A model generated the notes under the pieces. The model saw only the letters and a list, made by a program, of their open reading frames with translations. It searched no databases and was not told the DNA's origin. Both the position numbers and the translations under genes were made by a program. Positions 13,201 to 20,322 of a stretch of 64,000 nt of DNA are shown here, piece after piece (the stretch's first letter is position 1; the number at the start of each line of letters is the position of its first letter). The DNA comes from Pedococcus sp. 5OH_020 (GTDB taxonomy: Bacteria > Actinomycetota > Actinomycetes > Actinomycetales > Dermatophilaceae). The DNA lies in contig NZ_JAPYZV010000004.1 of NCBI RefSeq assembly GCF_027812955.1, forward strand, positions 372,001 through 436,000, given 5' to 3'.

Positions 13201-13529
13201 CCGCCGATGTCCTGCGGCGCAACGGGATCGCGTCCGAGGTCGTCCACAAGGTCAGTGACCGGGAGGAGGGCGACGCCAGCATCGTCGACCTCATCCTGGA
13301 CGGGCAGATCGACATGGTGGTGAACACCCCCAGCGGCCCCAACGCCCGGGCCGACGGCTACGCCATCCGGGCGGCGACGGTCGCCATGGACCGCCCGATC
13401 GTCACCACGGTGCAGGAGCTCGCGGCGGCCGTGCAAGGCATCGAGGCCCAGCTGAAGGGCGACTTCACGGTGAAGCCGCTGCAGGAGCACGCGGCGGCGC
13501 TGGACCTCTACGGCCGGGGGCAGGCGTGA
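10227..13529 (+). CDS. carB: Carbamoyl-phosphate synthase large subunit
   Basis: Makes carbamoyl phosphate from bicarbonate, two ATP and ammonia from CarA. The 1100-aa protein has two homologous ATP-grasp halves: the first from residue ~7 ([20 protein letters not shown]), the second from ~560 ([20 protein letters not shown]), separated by an oligomerisation domain, and a C-terminal methylglyoxal-synthase-like allosteric domain from ~970 ([19 protein letters not shown]) where UMP would act. Length is normal. It overlaps pyrK by 4 bp. With only one carAB in view, the operon may also serve arginine synthesis. Confidence 0.98.
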   Translation: MPKRDDIRSVLVIGSGPIVIGQAVEFDYSGTQACRVLREEGIRVILVNSNPATIMTDPEFADATYVEPITPEIVEAIIARERPDAVLATLGGQTALNCAIALHESGVLERYGCPLIGANVEAIQLGEDREKFKGVVQRCGAESARSTICHTMEECLDAATDLGYPVVVRPSFTMGGLGSGFAYDEVDLRRIAGAGLQYSPTTEVLLEESILGWKEYELEVMRDNVDNVVVVCSIENLDPMGVHTGDSITVAPALTLTDREYQRLRDIGIAVIREVGVDTGGCNIQFAVNPEDGRVIVIEMNPRVSRSSALASKATGFPIAKIAAKMALGYTLDEVPNDITRQTPASFEPTLDYVVVKVPRFAFEKFPAADPTLTTTMKSVGEAMAIGRNFAEALQKALRSMERAGSSFHWGGPTPSLEQARTLLHTAKTPTDGRLVTVQQALRGGLSVEEVHEATGIDPWFLDQVALVNAIADRVASAPELTPALLRLAKRHGFSDQQLGQLRSLPEPVVRGVRQALGVRPVYKTVDTCAAEFDATTPYHYSSYDEETEVAPRERPAVLILGSGPNRIGQGVEFDYSCVHASFALREAGYDTVMVNCNPETVSTDYDTSSRLYFEPLTLEDVLEVVHAEQHAGPVAGVIVQLGGQTPLGLAKALKEAGVPIVGTSPEAIDLAEDRGAFGRVLAEAMLPAPRHGTAYSAAEAVQVAGQIGYPVLVRPSYVLGGRGMEIVYDDDTLATYVTRATVASPEHPVLVDRFLDDAIEIDVDAIYDGTEMYLGGIMEHIEEAGIHSGDSACTLPPVTLGVGELERVREATLRLAEGIGVRGLMNVQFALAQDVLYVLEANPRASRTVPFVAKATGVPVAKAAARVMLGASIKELREEGLLPPSGDGGSMPSHAPVAVKEAVLPFKRFRTREGQVVDSLLGPEMRSTGEVMGIDDDFGTAFAKGMLAAGSGLPRKGRIFVSVANRDKRAMIFPVKRLADLGFTVVATSGTADVLRRNGIASEVVHKVSDREEGDASIVDLILDGQIDMVVNTPSGPNARADGYAIRAATVAMDRPIVTTVQELAAAVQGIEAQLKGDFTVKPLQEHAAALDLYGRGQA

Positions 13530-14434
13530 GCCACACTGACACGCGGCGTACGACCGTGGGGGGTGGCGGTGTCGTGCAGGTGACCGGCGAGCTCATCGCC
13601 ACCCGGCGCGCCGGGGCGTACCACCACCTGACCTTCGTGGCGCCCGGCCTGGCCGAGCTCGCCCGACCCGGGCAGTTCGTCGCCCTGTCCGTGGGCGGAC
13701 CCACGAGCGCCAACCTGCTGCGGCGGTGCTTCTCCATCCACAAGGTGAGCCCCTCGGGCACGTACGGCGGCACGGTGGACGTCGTCGTGGCGGCGCACGG
13801 AGCCGGCACGCAGTGGCTGACCGCGCTCCGGGCGCATGACGAGGTCGACATCGTCGGACCGCTCGGTCGCCCGTTCCCGCTGCCGAAGGAGCCCCTCGCC
13901 TGTGTCCTGGTGGGCGGGGGCTACGGCAGCGCGCCGCTGTTCTGGCTGGCCGAGGCCCTGCGCGAGCGAGGCTGCCACGTCGAGATGGTGCTGGGTGCCG
14001 CGACCGAGGCGAGGCTCTTCGGCGTGGTCGAGGCACGCAGGTTCGCCGACGGGGTCACCGTGACGACCGACGACGGCTCCACCGGCACCAGGGGCTGGGT
14101 CTCGGACGTGCTTCCGGACGTCCTGCGGCGCACGGGTGCCGCGGTGGTGTACGGCTGCGGCCCCATGGGGATGCTGAGGTCCGTCACGCAGGTGGCCGCG
14201 GCCGAGGGCGCTGTGGCCCAAGTGGCCGTGGAGGAGTCGATGGCCTGCGGCGTGGGGGTGTGCATGACCTGCGTCATGCCGGTGGCTGGCAAGGACGGCG
14301 TCACGCGGATGGTCCGGTCCTGCGTGGAGGGGCCCGTCTTCCGCGGCGACCGCGTCCGCTGGGACGCGTTCGCCGACGGCGTGTGCCGCGTGCCCGCCGA
14401 CGCCGTCGGCGCCCCGCGGGAGAGTGGTCACTGA
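13526..14434 (+). CDS. pyrK: Dihydroorotate dehydrogenase B electron-transfer subunit
   Basis: FAD and [2Fe-2S] subunit passing electrons from PyrD to NAD+. The 302-aa protein has an FAD-binding barrel with RRCFSIHKV near residue 70, the NAD-binding [12 protein letters not shown] near 130, and a C-terminal iron-sulphur cluster site with cysteines in [14 protein letters not shown] and [12 protein letters not shown] 13526 lies in the carB stop. Co-occurrence with a Cys-type PyrD immediately downstream makes this a class 1B, NAD-linked enzyme. Confidence 0.93.
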   Translation: MSHTDTRRTTVGGGGVVQVTGELIATRRAGAYHHLTFVAPGLAELARPGQFVALSVGGPTSANLLRRCFSIHKVSPSGTYGGTVDVVVAAHGAGTQWLTALRAHDEVDIVGPLGRPFPLPKEPLACVLVGGGYGSAPLFWLAEALRERGCHVEMVLGAATEARLFGVVEARRFADGVTVTTDDGSTGTRGWVSDVLPDVLRRTGAAVVYGCGPMGMLRSVTQVAAAEGAVAQVAVEESMACGVGVCMTCVMPVAGKDGVTRMVRSCVEGPVFRGDRVRWDAFADGVCRVPADAVGAPRESGH

Positions 14435-15429
14435 TGGCGGTCGACACCGCTGTACCGACGGCGGTCGACAGGTCCGTCGACATGTCCGTCGACCTTGCCG
14501 GCGCGCTGCTCCCCAGTCCCATGATGACCGCCTCCGGCTGCGCGGCCAACGGTCCCGAGCTGGCCCGGCTCTTCGACCTCACCGAGCTCGGCGCCTTCGT
14601 CACCAAGTCCGTCATGGCGGAGCCGCGCTCGGGCCGGGGCACACCGCGGATGTCGGAGACACCGTCGGGGATGCTGAACTCCATCGGCCTGCAGGGACCC
14701 GGCATCTCGGCCTTCGTCGAGAAGGACCTGGCGTGGCTCGACCGGGCCGGGGCTCGGGCCCTCGTCTCCATCGCCGGGAACACCAGCGGCGAGTTCGCCG
14801 ACGTGGCAGCCGCCCTGCGCGCCAGCGACGCGTTCGGCTGCGTCGTGGGTGTGGAGGTCAACATCTCGTGCCCCAACGTCGCCAACCGCGGGCTCGTGTT
14901 CGCCTGCGACCCCCTGGCCAGCGCCAAGGTCGTCGCGCTGGTCCGCGAGCAGCTGCCGCGGGACGTCCCGATCTTCGCCAAGCTGACGCCCGACGTGACC
15001 GACATCGTCAGCGTCGCGCAGGCGTGCGTGAAGGCGGGGGCGAGCGGGCTCACCATGATCAACACGCTGCTGGGAATGGTCATCGACACGGACCGGTTGC
15101 GGCCCCAGGTCGCGGGCGTGACCGGCGGGCTCTCCGGCCCGGCCGTGCGTCCGGTGGCCGTCCGGGCCGTCTGGCAGACGAGGGCGGCCATGCTCGAGGG
15201 TCGCCTTCCCGTGGTGCCGATCATCGGCGTCGGCGGGGTGCGGACCGGCCGTGACGCGCTGGAGCTGGTCGCCGCCGGGGCCAGCGCGGTGCAGGTCGGG
15301 ACGGCGACGTTCAACGACCCGACCGCTCCGGTGCGCGTCGGACGGGAGCTGGCCCAGCTGTTGCGGGACAAGGGGTTCGAGCGCCTGACCGATGCGGTCG
15401 GCGTGGCCCATGGGAGGGTGGCGCGGTGA
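14434..15429 (+). CDS. pyrD: Dihydroorotate dehydrogenase, class 1B catalytic subunit
   Basis: Oxidises dihydroorotate to orotate with FMN. The 331-aa protein has the class 1 catalytic cysteine in NISCPNV near residue 150 (class 2 enzymes use serine), plus the FMN-binding IGVGGVRTGRDALE segment near 270. It pairs with PyrK. ATG 14434 is coupled to the pyrK stop; it adds a 16-residue prefix (VDTAVPTAVDRSVD) encoded by GTCGAC-containing 12-bp repeats before an internal ATG 14482 (MSVDLAGALL), which fits the family start better. Either start may be used. Confidence 0.95.
   Translation: MAVDTAVPTAVDRSVDMSVDLAGALLPSPMMTASGCAANGPELARLFDLTELGAFVTKSVMAEPRSGRGTPRMSETPSGMLNSIGLQGPGISAFVEKDLAWLDRAGARALVSIAGNTSGEFADVAAALRASDAFGCVVGVEVNISCPNVANRGLVFACDPLASAKVVALVREQLPRDVPIFAKLTPDVTDIVSVAQACVKAGASGLTMINTLLGMVIDTDRLRPQVAGVTGGLSGPAVRPVAVRAVWQTRAAMLEGRLPVVPIIGVGGVRTGRDALELVAAGASAVQVGTATFNDPTAPVRVGRELAQLLRDKGFERLTDAVGVAHGRVAR
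14440..14493 (+). repeat. GTCGAC-based 12-bp repeats at the start of pyrD
   Basis: GTCGAC recurs at 14440, 14464, 14476 and 14488, spaced 24, 12 and 12 bp. The in-frame 12-bp unit encodes VDRS/VDMS/VDLA. It looks like slippage expansion of coding sequence ahead of the family-conserved start. Confidence 0.7.
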
Positions 15430-16280
15430 CGGTGACCCCGTTCGGCACCCGGCTCCGGGCCGCCATGGATTTGCACGGCCCCTTGTGCGCCGGCATCGAC
15501 CCGCACCGGGCGCTGGTCGAGTCCTGGGGACTGCCGTACGACGTCGAGGGGCTCAGCCGCTTCACGGAGTCCTGCGTGGCGGCCTTGGCCGGCCAGGTGG
15601 CCGTCGTCAAGCCACAGTCGGCGTTCTTCGAGGTGTTCGGGTCCGCAGGCGTCGCGGTCCTGGAGCGGGCCGTCGTGGCCCTTCGCGAGTCGGGAACGCT
15701 GGTGATCCTCGACGCCAAGCGCGGGGACATCGGCTCGACGATGGCCGCGTACGCCGAGGCGTATCTGGGTCCCCAGGCGGTGGCCCCGGCCGACGCCCTC
15801 ACCGTGAGCCCGTACCTGGGCTTCGAGTCTCTACGTCCGGCCCTCGACCTGGCCTCGGCCACCGGCCGGGGGGTCTTCGTCCTCGGGCTCACCTCAAACC
15901 CCGAGGGCCGCACCGTGCAGCACGCCCGGCTGCGCGACGTCAGCGTGGCCGAGACCATGGTGCGGGGCGCCGCCAAGGAGAACGGGCCGGCCGCAGAGCG
16001 GGGCGAGCTCGGGTCCGTGGGCCTGGTCGTGGGCGCGACCGTGGGCTCGGCGGTGCAGGAGCTGGAGCTCGACCTGGCCGCGGCGAACGGACCCCTGCTG
16101 GCGCCCGGGGTGGGAGCGCAGGGCGGTACGCCGGACGACCTCCGCCGGGTCTTCGGCGACGCCCTCGCACGTGTGCTGCCCTCGTCCAGCCGAGAGGTGC
16201 TCTCGGCCGGACCCGACCCCGCCAGGCTGCGCGAGCGGGCCCGCCGGACCAGCGAGGCGCTCGCTGACCTGCTCCGTTGA
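15426..16280 (+). CDS. pyrF: Orotidine-5'-phosphate decarboxylase (type 2)
   Basis: Last step to UMP. The 284-aa protein starts MTVTPFGTRLRAAMDLHGPLCAGIDPH, typical of the longer type 2 family found in actinobacteria, with the catalytic Lys in LVILDAKRGDIGST near residue 97 and a phosphate-binding LLAPGVGAQGG near 225. GTG 15426 overlaps the pyrD stop. It closes the pyr operon; orotate phosphoribosyltransferase (pyrE) is not in the window. Confidence 0.97.
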   Translation: MTVTPFGTRLRAAMDLHGPLCAGIDPHRALVESWGLPYDVEGLSRFTESCVAALAGQVAVVKPQSAFFEVFGSAGVAVLERAVVALRESGTLVILDAKRGDIGSTMAAYAEAYLGPQAVAPADALTVSPYLGFESLRPALDLASATGRGVFVLGLTSNPEGRTVQHARLRDVSVAETMVRGAAKENGPAAERGELGSVGLVVGATVGSAVQELELDLAAANGPLLAPGVGAQGGTPDDLRRVFGDALARVLPSSSREVLSAGPDPARLRERARRTSEALADLLR

Positions 16281-16300
16281 CCGAGTGCGGCAGATCTCGG
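16281..16300 (+). terminator. Weak hairpin after pyrF
   Basis: CCGAG (16281-16285) and CTCGG (16296-16300) can pair with a 10-nt loop immediately after the pyrF stop. There is no T-tract. A weak terminator candidate. Confidence 0.3.
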
Positions 16301-16336
16301 AGGTCCCCTGGGCGAGAAAGCGGGGCCGGCCGTTGC

Positions 16337-16342
16337 TACAGT
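16337..16342 (+). promoter_or_regulatory. Putative -10 element for mihF
   Basis: TACAGT lies 58 bp before the mihF GTG, in the 120-bp gap after pyrF. A transcript from here would have a ~50-nt leader ending in AGAGGAG. Confidence 0.4.
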
Positions 16343-16400
16343 CGAAGGCGCCAAGTGACCAGTTCGTGCCAGTCCCGCACGCTGCCAGAGGAGTAATACC

Positions 16401-16718
16401 GTGGCTCTTCCCCCGTTGACGCCAGAGCAGCGAGCAGCGGCCCTGGAGAAGGCCGCCGTTGCCCGCCGCGAACGAGCGGCAGTCAAGAACCGTCTGAAGT
16501 ATGCCCAGGGCTCCCTCAAAGAGGTCATCGCCGCGGGCAAGGGCAACGACGTCGTCGGCAAGATGAAGGTCTCCGCGCTGCTGGAGTCCATGCCGGGCGT
16601 CGGTCGTGTCCGTGCCCGCCAGATCATGGAGGAGGTCGGCATCTCCGAGAGCCGCCGCGTCCGTGGCCTGGGGGCGAACCAGATCTCCGCTCTGCTCACC
16701 CGCTTCGACGAGGCGTGA
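16401..16718 (+). CDS. mihF: Actinobacterial integration host factor (mIHF)
   Basis: Small nucleoid-associated DNA-binding protein, unrelated to IHF of proteobacteria despite the name. The 105-aa protein begins [19 protein letters not shown], has a basic helix ([12 protein letters not shown]) and a helix-two-turn-helix segment ([20 protein letters not shown]), all characteristic. GTG 16401 has AGAGGAG 8 nt upstream. It overlaps gmk by 4 bp, a gene pair conserved in actinobacteria. Confidence 0.95.
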   Translation: MALPPLTPEQRAAALEKAAVARRERAAVKNRLKYAQGSLKEVIAAGKGNDVVGKMKVSALLESMPGVGRVRARQIMEEVGISESRRVRGLGANQISALLTRFDEA

Positions 16719-17359
16719 GCGACCGCGCCGGAGGCGCCGAACAGCGCCCCCGGCGCCTGGTCGTCCTAGCCGGCCCCACCGCAGTCGGCAAGGGGACCCT
16801 CTCGGCCTACGTCCGGGAGCACTTCCCCGACGTCTGGCTGTCCGTGAGTGCGACCACGCGCGCGCCGCGGCCAGGGGAGCAGGACGGCATCCACTACCAC
16901 TACGTCGACGAGCGGGAGTTCGCGCGGATGGAGCGGGACGGCGAGCTCCTGGAGTCCGCCGTCGTCCACGGGCACCACCACTACGGCACCCCCCGGGCCC
17001 CCGTGGAGGCAGCACTGCGCGACCAGCGGCTGGCGCTGCTGGAGATCGACCTGCAGGGGGCGCGGCAGGTGCGGGCCTCCATGCCGGACGCCCTTTTCGT
17101 GTTCCTGGCGCCGCCGAGCTGGGACGAGCTGGTCCGCCGCCTGGTCGGGCGGGGCACCGAGGACGAGGAGGAGCGGGCCCGCCGGCTGGAGACCGCGAAG
17201 GTCGAGATGGCCGCGGAGAGGGAGTTCGACGTGACCATCGTCAACGACGACGTTCGTCGGGCGGCCGAAGAACTCGTATCATTGCTGCGATCCCCCTTGA
17301 CGCCTGCGTCCAACGAACGACCGTCGGACCGACGCCGGTCCAACCAACAAGAGAAGTGA
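16715..17359 (+). CDS. gmk: Guanylate kinase
   Basis: Phosphorylates GMP to GDP. The 214-aa protein has a P-loop variant [10 protein letters not shown] near residue 20, the GMP-binding segment [22 protein letters not shown], and [10 protein letters not shown] near 110. GTG 16715 overlaps the mihF stop. The last ~25 residues ([16 protein letters not shown]) are a polar tail beyond the conserved domain. rpoZ follows after 7 bp. Confidence 0.96.
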   Translation: MSDRAGGAEQRPRRLVVLAGPTAVGKGTLSAYVREHFPDVWLSVSATTRAPRPGEQDGIHYHYVDEREFARMERDGELLESAVVHGHHHYGTPRAPVEAALRDQRLALLEIDLQGARQVRASMPDALFVFLAPPSWDELVRRLVGRGTEDEEERARRLETAKVEMAAEREFDVTIVNDDVRRAAEELVSLLRSPLTPASNERPSDRRRSNQQEK

Positions 17360-17366
17360 GTGCCCT

Positions 17367-17630
17367 GTGTCCGGAACCGTCGCGAACCCCATCGGCATCA
17401 CCAACCCGCCGATCGACGACCTGCTGACCAAGGCGGACTCGAAGTACGCCCTCGTCATCTACTCGGCCAAGCGGGCCCGCCAGATCAACGCGTACTACAG
17501 CCAGCTCCAGGAGGGCCTCCTGGAGTACGTCGGGCCGCTCGTCGACAGCCAGGTCCACGAGAAGCCCATGTCCATCGCCCTGCGTGAGATCAACGAGGGC
17601 CTCGTCACCTCCGAGCCGATCGAGAGCTGA
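17367..17630 (+). CDS. rpoZ: RNA polymerase omega subunit
   Basis: Small subunit that assists assembly of beta-prime into RNA polymerase. The 87-aa protein contains [31 protein letters not shown], matching the omega core, and [14 protein letters not shown] at the C-terminal side. GTG 17367 is preceded by AGAAGTGAG. It is part of the mihF-gmk-rpoZ-coaBC run. Confidence 0.95.
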   Translation: MSGTVANPIGITNPPIDDLLTKADSKYALVIYSAKRARQINAYYSQLQEGLLEYVGPLVDSQVHEKPMSIALREINEGLVTSEPIES

Positions 17631-17644
17631 CCCCACCGAGGGTC
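17629..17644 (+). terminator. Small hairpin between rpoZ and coaBC
   Basis: GACCC-CACCGA-GGGTC overlaps the rpoZ stop codon. A 5-bp stem without T-tract; it may attenuate rather than stop transcription. Confidence 0.25.
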
Positions 17645-17659
17645 GGCGCCGGCACTGAC

Positions 17660-18946
17660 ATGGCGAACATCGTCCTCGGTGTCGGCGGTGGCATCGCGGC
17701 CTACAAGGCCTGCTTCCTGCTGCGGCTGCTCACCGAGTCCGGCCACGACGTCACGGTCGTGCCGACGGAGTCCGCCCTGCGTTTCGTCGGCGCCCCCACC
17801 TGGGAGGCTCTCTCGGGGCGTCCGGTCCGCACCGACGTCTGGACCGACGTGCCGCAGGTGCCCCACGTGCGCCTGGGAAAGGCTGCCGACCTCGTGGTGG
17901 TCGCCCCGGCGACCGCCGACCTGCTCGCCAAGGCGGCCCACGGCCTCGCCGGGGACCTGCTGACGAACGTCCTGCTGACCGCCCGCTGTCCGGTCGTGAT
18001 GGCCCCCGCCATGCACACCGAGATGTGGGAGCATCCGGCCACGCAGGCCAACGTCTCCACGCTGACCGAGCGGGGGGTGCACATCATCCCGCCGGCCTCC
18101 GGGCGGCTCACCGGCGCCGACACCGGCGCGGGCCGTCTTCCGGAGCCCGAGGAGCTGTTCGGGGTGTGCACCAGGATCCTGCAGCACCGGGCCGCGAAGC
18201 ACGGCGGGCTCGCTCACTCCGCCTCGCGCCCCGAGCGCGACGGCGCGGCCGTCCCGGCCCGGGGTGCGCTGCGAGGCCGATCGGTGCTCGTCACCGCCGG
18301 AGGAACGCGAGAACCCCTGGACCCGGTCCGGTTCCTCGGCAACCGCAGCTCCGGCAAGCAGGGGTACGCGCTGGCCACCGTGGCCGCCGAACGAGGAGCG
18401 CAGGTGACCCTCGTGGCGGCCAACCCCGCGCTGCCGGCGCCGGAGGGTGTCACGGTGGTGGCCGTGCAGACCGCTGTCGAGCTCGAGCAGGCGGTCGAGG
18501 TGGCCGCCAAGGACGCCGACGTGGTGGTGATGGCCGCCGCGGTGGCCGACTTCCGTCCCGCGCGCTACGCCGACAGCAAGATCAAGAAGACGCACGACCC
18601 CGACGCGCCGGACGCCGCCCCGACGCTCGAGCTGGTCCGCAACCCCGACATCCTCGCCGGGCTCGTCGAGCGGCGGGGTGAAGCGACCAGCCCGGTGATC
18701 GTCGGGTTCGCCGCCGAGACGGGCGACGCCGTGGGCACCGTCCTCGAGCACGGCCGGGCCAAGCTCGCGCGGAAGGGCTGCGACCTCCTCGTCGTCAACG
18801 AGGTCGGGGTGGACAAGACCTTCGGGCTGGACGACAACACCGTGCACATCCTGCGCAGGGGGTCCGGCCACGTGGTCGACGCGGGCCCCGCGTCCAAGCA
18901 CGCCATCGCCTCCGCGGTCTGGGACGCCGTACAGGAGATCCTGTGA
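17660..18946 (+). CDS. coaBC: Bifunctional phosphopantothenoylcysteine decarboxylase / phosphopantothenate-cysteine ligase
   Basis: Two consecutive steps of coenzyme A synthesis. The N-terminal flavoprotein half (CoaC, residues 1-~185) has LGVGGGIAAYKAC, the active-site His in PHVRLGKAADLVVVAPATA, and the PAMHTEMW segment. The C-terminal ligase half (CoaB, from ~205) has VLVTAGGTREPLDPVRFLGNRSSGKQG and the KIKK motif. 428 aa is normal. ATG 17660 lies 29 bp after rpoZ. Confidence 0.97.
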   Translation: MANIVLGVGGGIAAYKACFLLRLLTESGHDVTVVPTESALRFVGAPTWEALSGRPVRTDVWTDVPQVPHVRLGKAADLVVVAPATADLLAKAAHGLAGDLLTNVLLTARCPVVMAPAMHTEMWEHPATQANVSTLTERGVHIIPPASGRLTGADTGAGRLPEPEELFGVCTRILQHRAAKHGGLAHSASRPERDGAAVPARGALRGRSVLVTAGGTREPLDPVRFLGNRSSGKQGYALATVAAERGAQVTLVAANPALPAPEGVTVVAVQTAVELEQAVEVAAKDADVVVMAAAVADFRPARYADSKIKKTHDPDAPDAAPTLELVRNPDILAGLVERRGEATSPVIVGFAAETGDAVGTVLEHGRAKLARKGCDLLVVNEVGVDKTFGLDDNTVHILRRGSGHVVDAGPASKHAIASAVWDAVQEIL

Positions 18947-18952
18947 CCGTCG

Positions 18953-18958
18953 TACACT
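18953..18958 (+). promoter_or_regulatory. Putative -10 element for metK
   Basis: TACACT lies 67 bp before metK, directly after the coaBC stop. The 79-bp gap is too short for a SAM-I riboswitch. Confidence 0.4.
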
Positions 18959-19025
18959 CTCGGGGTCCCAGGCCCCGCGAGCGGGCATGACCAGCCAACG
19001 CAGCTGTCCCCCGAAGGAGAATTGA

Positions 19026-20246
19026 GTGTCCGCACGCCTGTTCACGTCCGAGTCGGTCACCGAGGGCCATCCGGACAAGATCTGTGACCAGATCTCCGAC
19101 TCCATCCTCGACGCCATGCTCGAGCAGGACCCGGGCAGCCGGGTCGCCGTCGAGACCATGGTGACCACCGGCCTGGTGCACGTCGCCGGCGAGGTCACCA
19201 CCGAGGCGTATGTCGAGATCCCGAAGATCGTGCGCGACACCGTGCTGGGGATCGGCTACGACTCCTCGACGAAGGGCTTCGACGGCGCGTCCTGCGGCGT
19301 GGAGGTGTCCATCGGCCAGCAGAGCCCGGACATCGCCCAGGGCGTCGACACGGCGTACGAGAACCGCACGGGTGGCGTGGACCCGCTCGACAAGCAGGGC
19401 GCCGGCGACCAGGGGCTGATGTTCGGCTACGCCTGTGACGACACGGCGGAGCTCATGCCGCTGCCCATCTTCCTGGCCCACCGCCTCGCCGAGCGCCTGA
19501 CGGCCGTGCGCAAGAGCAACGAGGTGCCCTACCTGCGGCCCGACGGCAAGACGCAGGTCACGATCTCCTACGAGGGCGACCGGGCAGTCAAGCTCGACAC
19601 GGTGGTGCTGTCCACCCAGCACGCGTCCGACATCTCGCTCGACGACCTCCTCACTCCCGACATCGAGCAGCACGTCATCAAGCCGGTGCTGGTGCAGCTG
19701 GCGGACGAGGGCACCGAGCTCGACACGTCCTCGTACCGGGCGCTCATCAACCCCACCGGCCGCTTCGAGATCGGCGGTCCGATGGGGGACGCCGGCCTCA
19801 CCGGTCGCAAGATCATCGTCGACACGTACGGCGGCATGGCGCGGCACGGCGGTGGCGCCTTCTCGGGCAAGGACCCGTCGAAGGTGGACCGCTCCGCCGC
19901 CTACGCCATGCGCTGGGTGGCCAAGAACGTCGTGGCGGCCGGTCTGGCACGACGCTGTGAGGTCCAGGTGGCCTACGCCATCGGCAAGGCACAGCCGGTG
20001 GGGCTGTATGTCGAGACGTTCGGCACCGAGACCGAGCCGGTGGACGCCATCCAGGCCGCCATCACGTCCGTCTTCGACCTTCGGCCGGCCGCGATCGTCC
20101 ACGACCTGGACCTGCTGCGGCCGATCTACAAGCCCACCGCGGCCTACGGCCACTTCGGCCGCACCCACGCCGACCACCTCTCGAACCCCTTCACCTGGGA
20201 GCGCACGGACCGGGTCGAGGCCCTGCAGAAGGCTGTCAAGGGCTGA
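19026..20246 (+). CDS. metK: S-adenosylmethionine synthetase
   Basis: Makes SAM from methionine and ATP. The 406-aa protein starts [18 protein letters not shown] (family start with the ATP-binding His), and has [12 protein letters not shown] near 127, [25 protein letters not shown]-type signature segments near 265-290 (each part readable in order), and the C-terminal [12 protein letters not shown] 19026 follows GAAGGAGA. It stands as its own transcription unit between coaBC and priA. Confidence 0.98.
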   Translation: MSARLFTSESVTEGHPDKICDQISDSILDAMLEQDPGSRVAVETMVTTGLVHVAGEVTTEAYVEIPKIVRDTVLGIGYDSSTKGFDGASCGVEVSIGQQSPDIAQGVDTAYENRTGGVDPLDKQGAGDQGLMFGYACDDTAELMPLPIFLAHRLAERLTAVRKSNEVPYLRPDGKTQVTISYEGDRAVKLDTVVLSTQHASDISLDDLLTPDIEQHVIKPVLVQLADEGTELDTSSYRALINPTGRFEIGGPMGDAGLTGRKIIVDTYGGMARHGGGAFSGKDPSKVDRSAAYAMRWVAKNVVAAGLARRCEVQVAYAIGKAQPVGLYVETFGTETEPVDAIQAAITSVFDLRPAAIVHDLDLLRPIYKPTAAYGHFGRTHADHLSNPFTWERTDRVEALQKAVKG

Positions 20247-20266
20247 CGGTGCGGTTGACGGTGCGG
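20244..20266 (+). repeat. Tandem duplication of 12 bp at the metK stop codon
   Basis: TGACGGTGCGG occurs at 20244-20254 and again at 20256-20266, with one base between. The first copy begins with the metK TGA stop. It leads directly into the terminator-like hairpin. Confidence 0.8.
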
Positions 20267-20294
20267 CCCGGGGTGCTGGGACGCCCCGGGCACC
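20260..20294 (+). terminator. Strong GC hairpin after metK
   Basis: CCCGGGG (20267-20273) pairs with CCCCGGG (20284-20290) across a 10-nt loop; outer GGTG/CACC extend the stem with a 3-nt bulge. No T-tract. Placed between metK and priA, so probably a terminator. Confidence 0.6.
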
Positions 20295-20309
20295 GTCGGA
20301 GGCGTCGGC

Positions 20310-20315
20310 TAGTTT
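20310..20315 (+). promoter_or_regulatory. Putative leaderless promoter -10 for priA
   Basis: TAGTTT is followed by exactly 7 nt and then GTG 20323, with no Shine-Dalgarno in between. Transcription would start at or next to the start codon. Confidence 0.55.
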
Positions 20316-20322
20316 TCCCGAC

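Noticed and set aside
10038-13490. 1150-codon open frame on the minus strand opposite carB
   Set aside because: High-GC codon bias keeps antisense frames open; the translation is Arg/Gly/His-rich with no motif, while carB on the plus strand is unmistakable.
18947-19025. SAM riboswitch before metK
   Set aside because: The gap is only 79 nt and lacks the conserved multi-stem core of the SAM riboswitch classes; it holds a promoter and ribosome site only.
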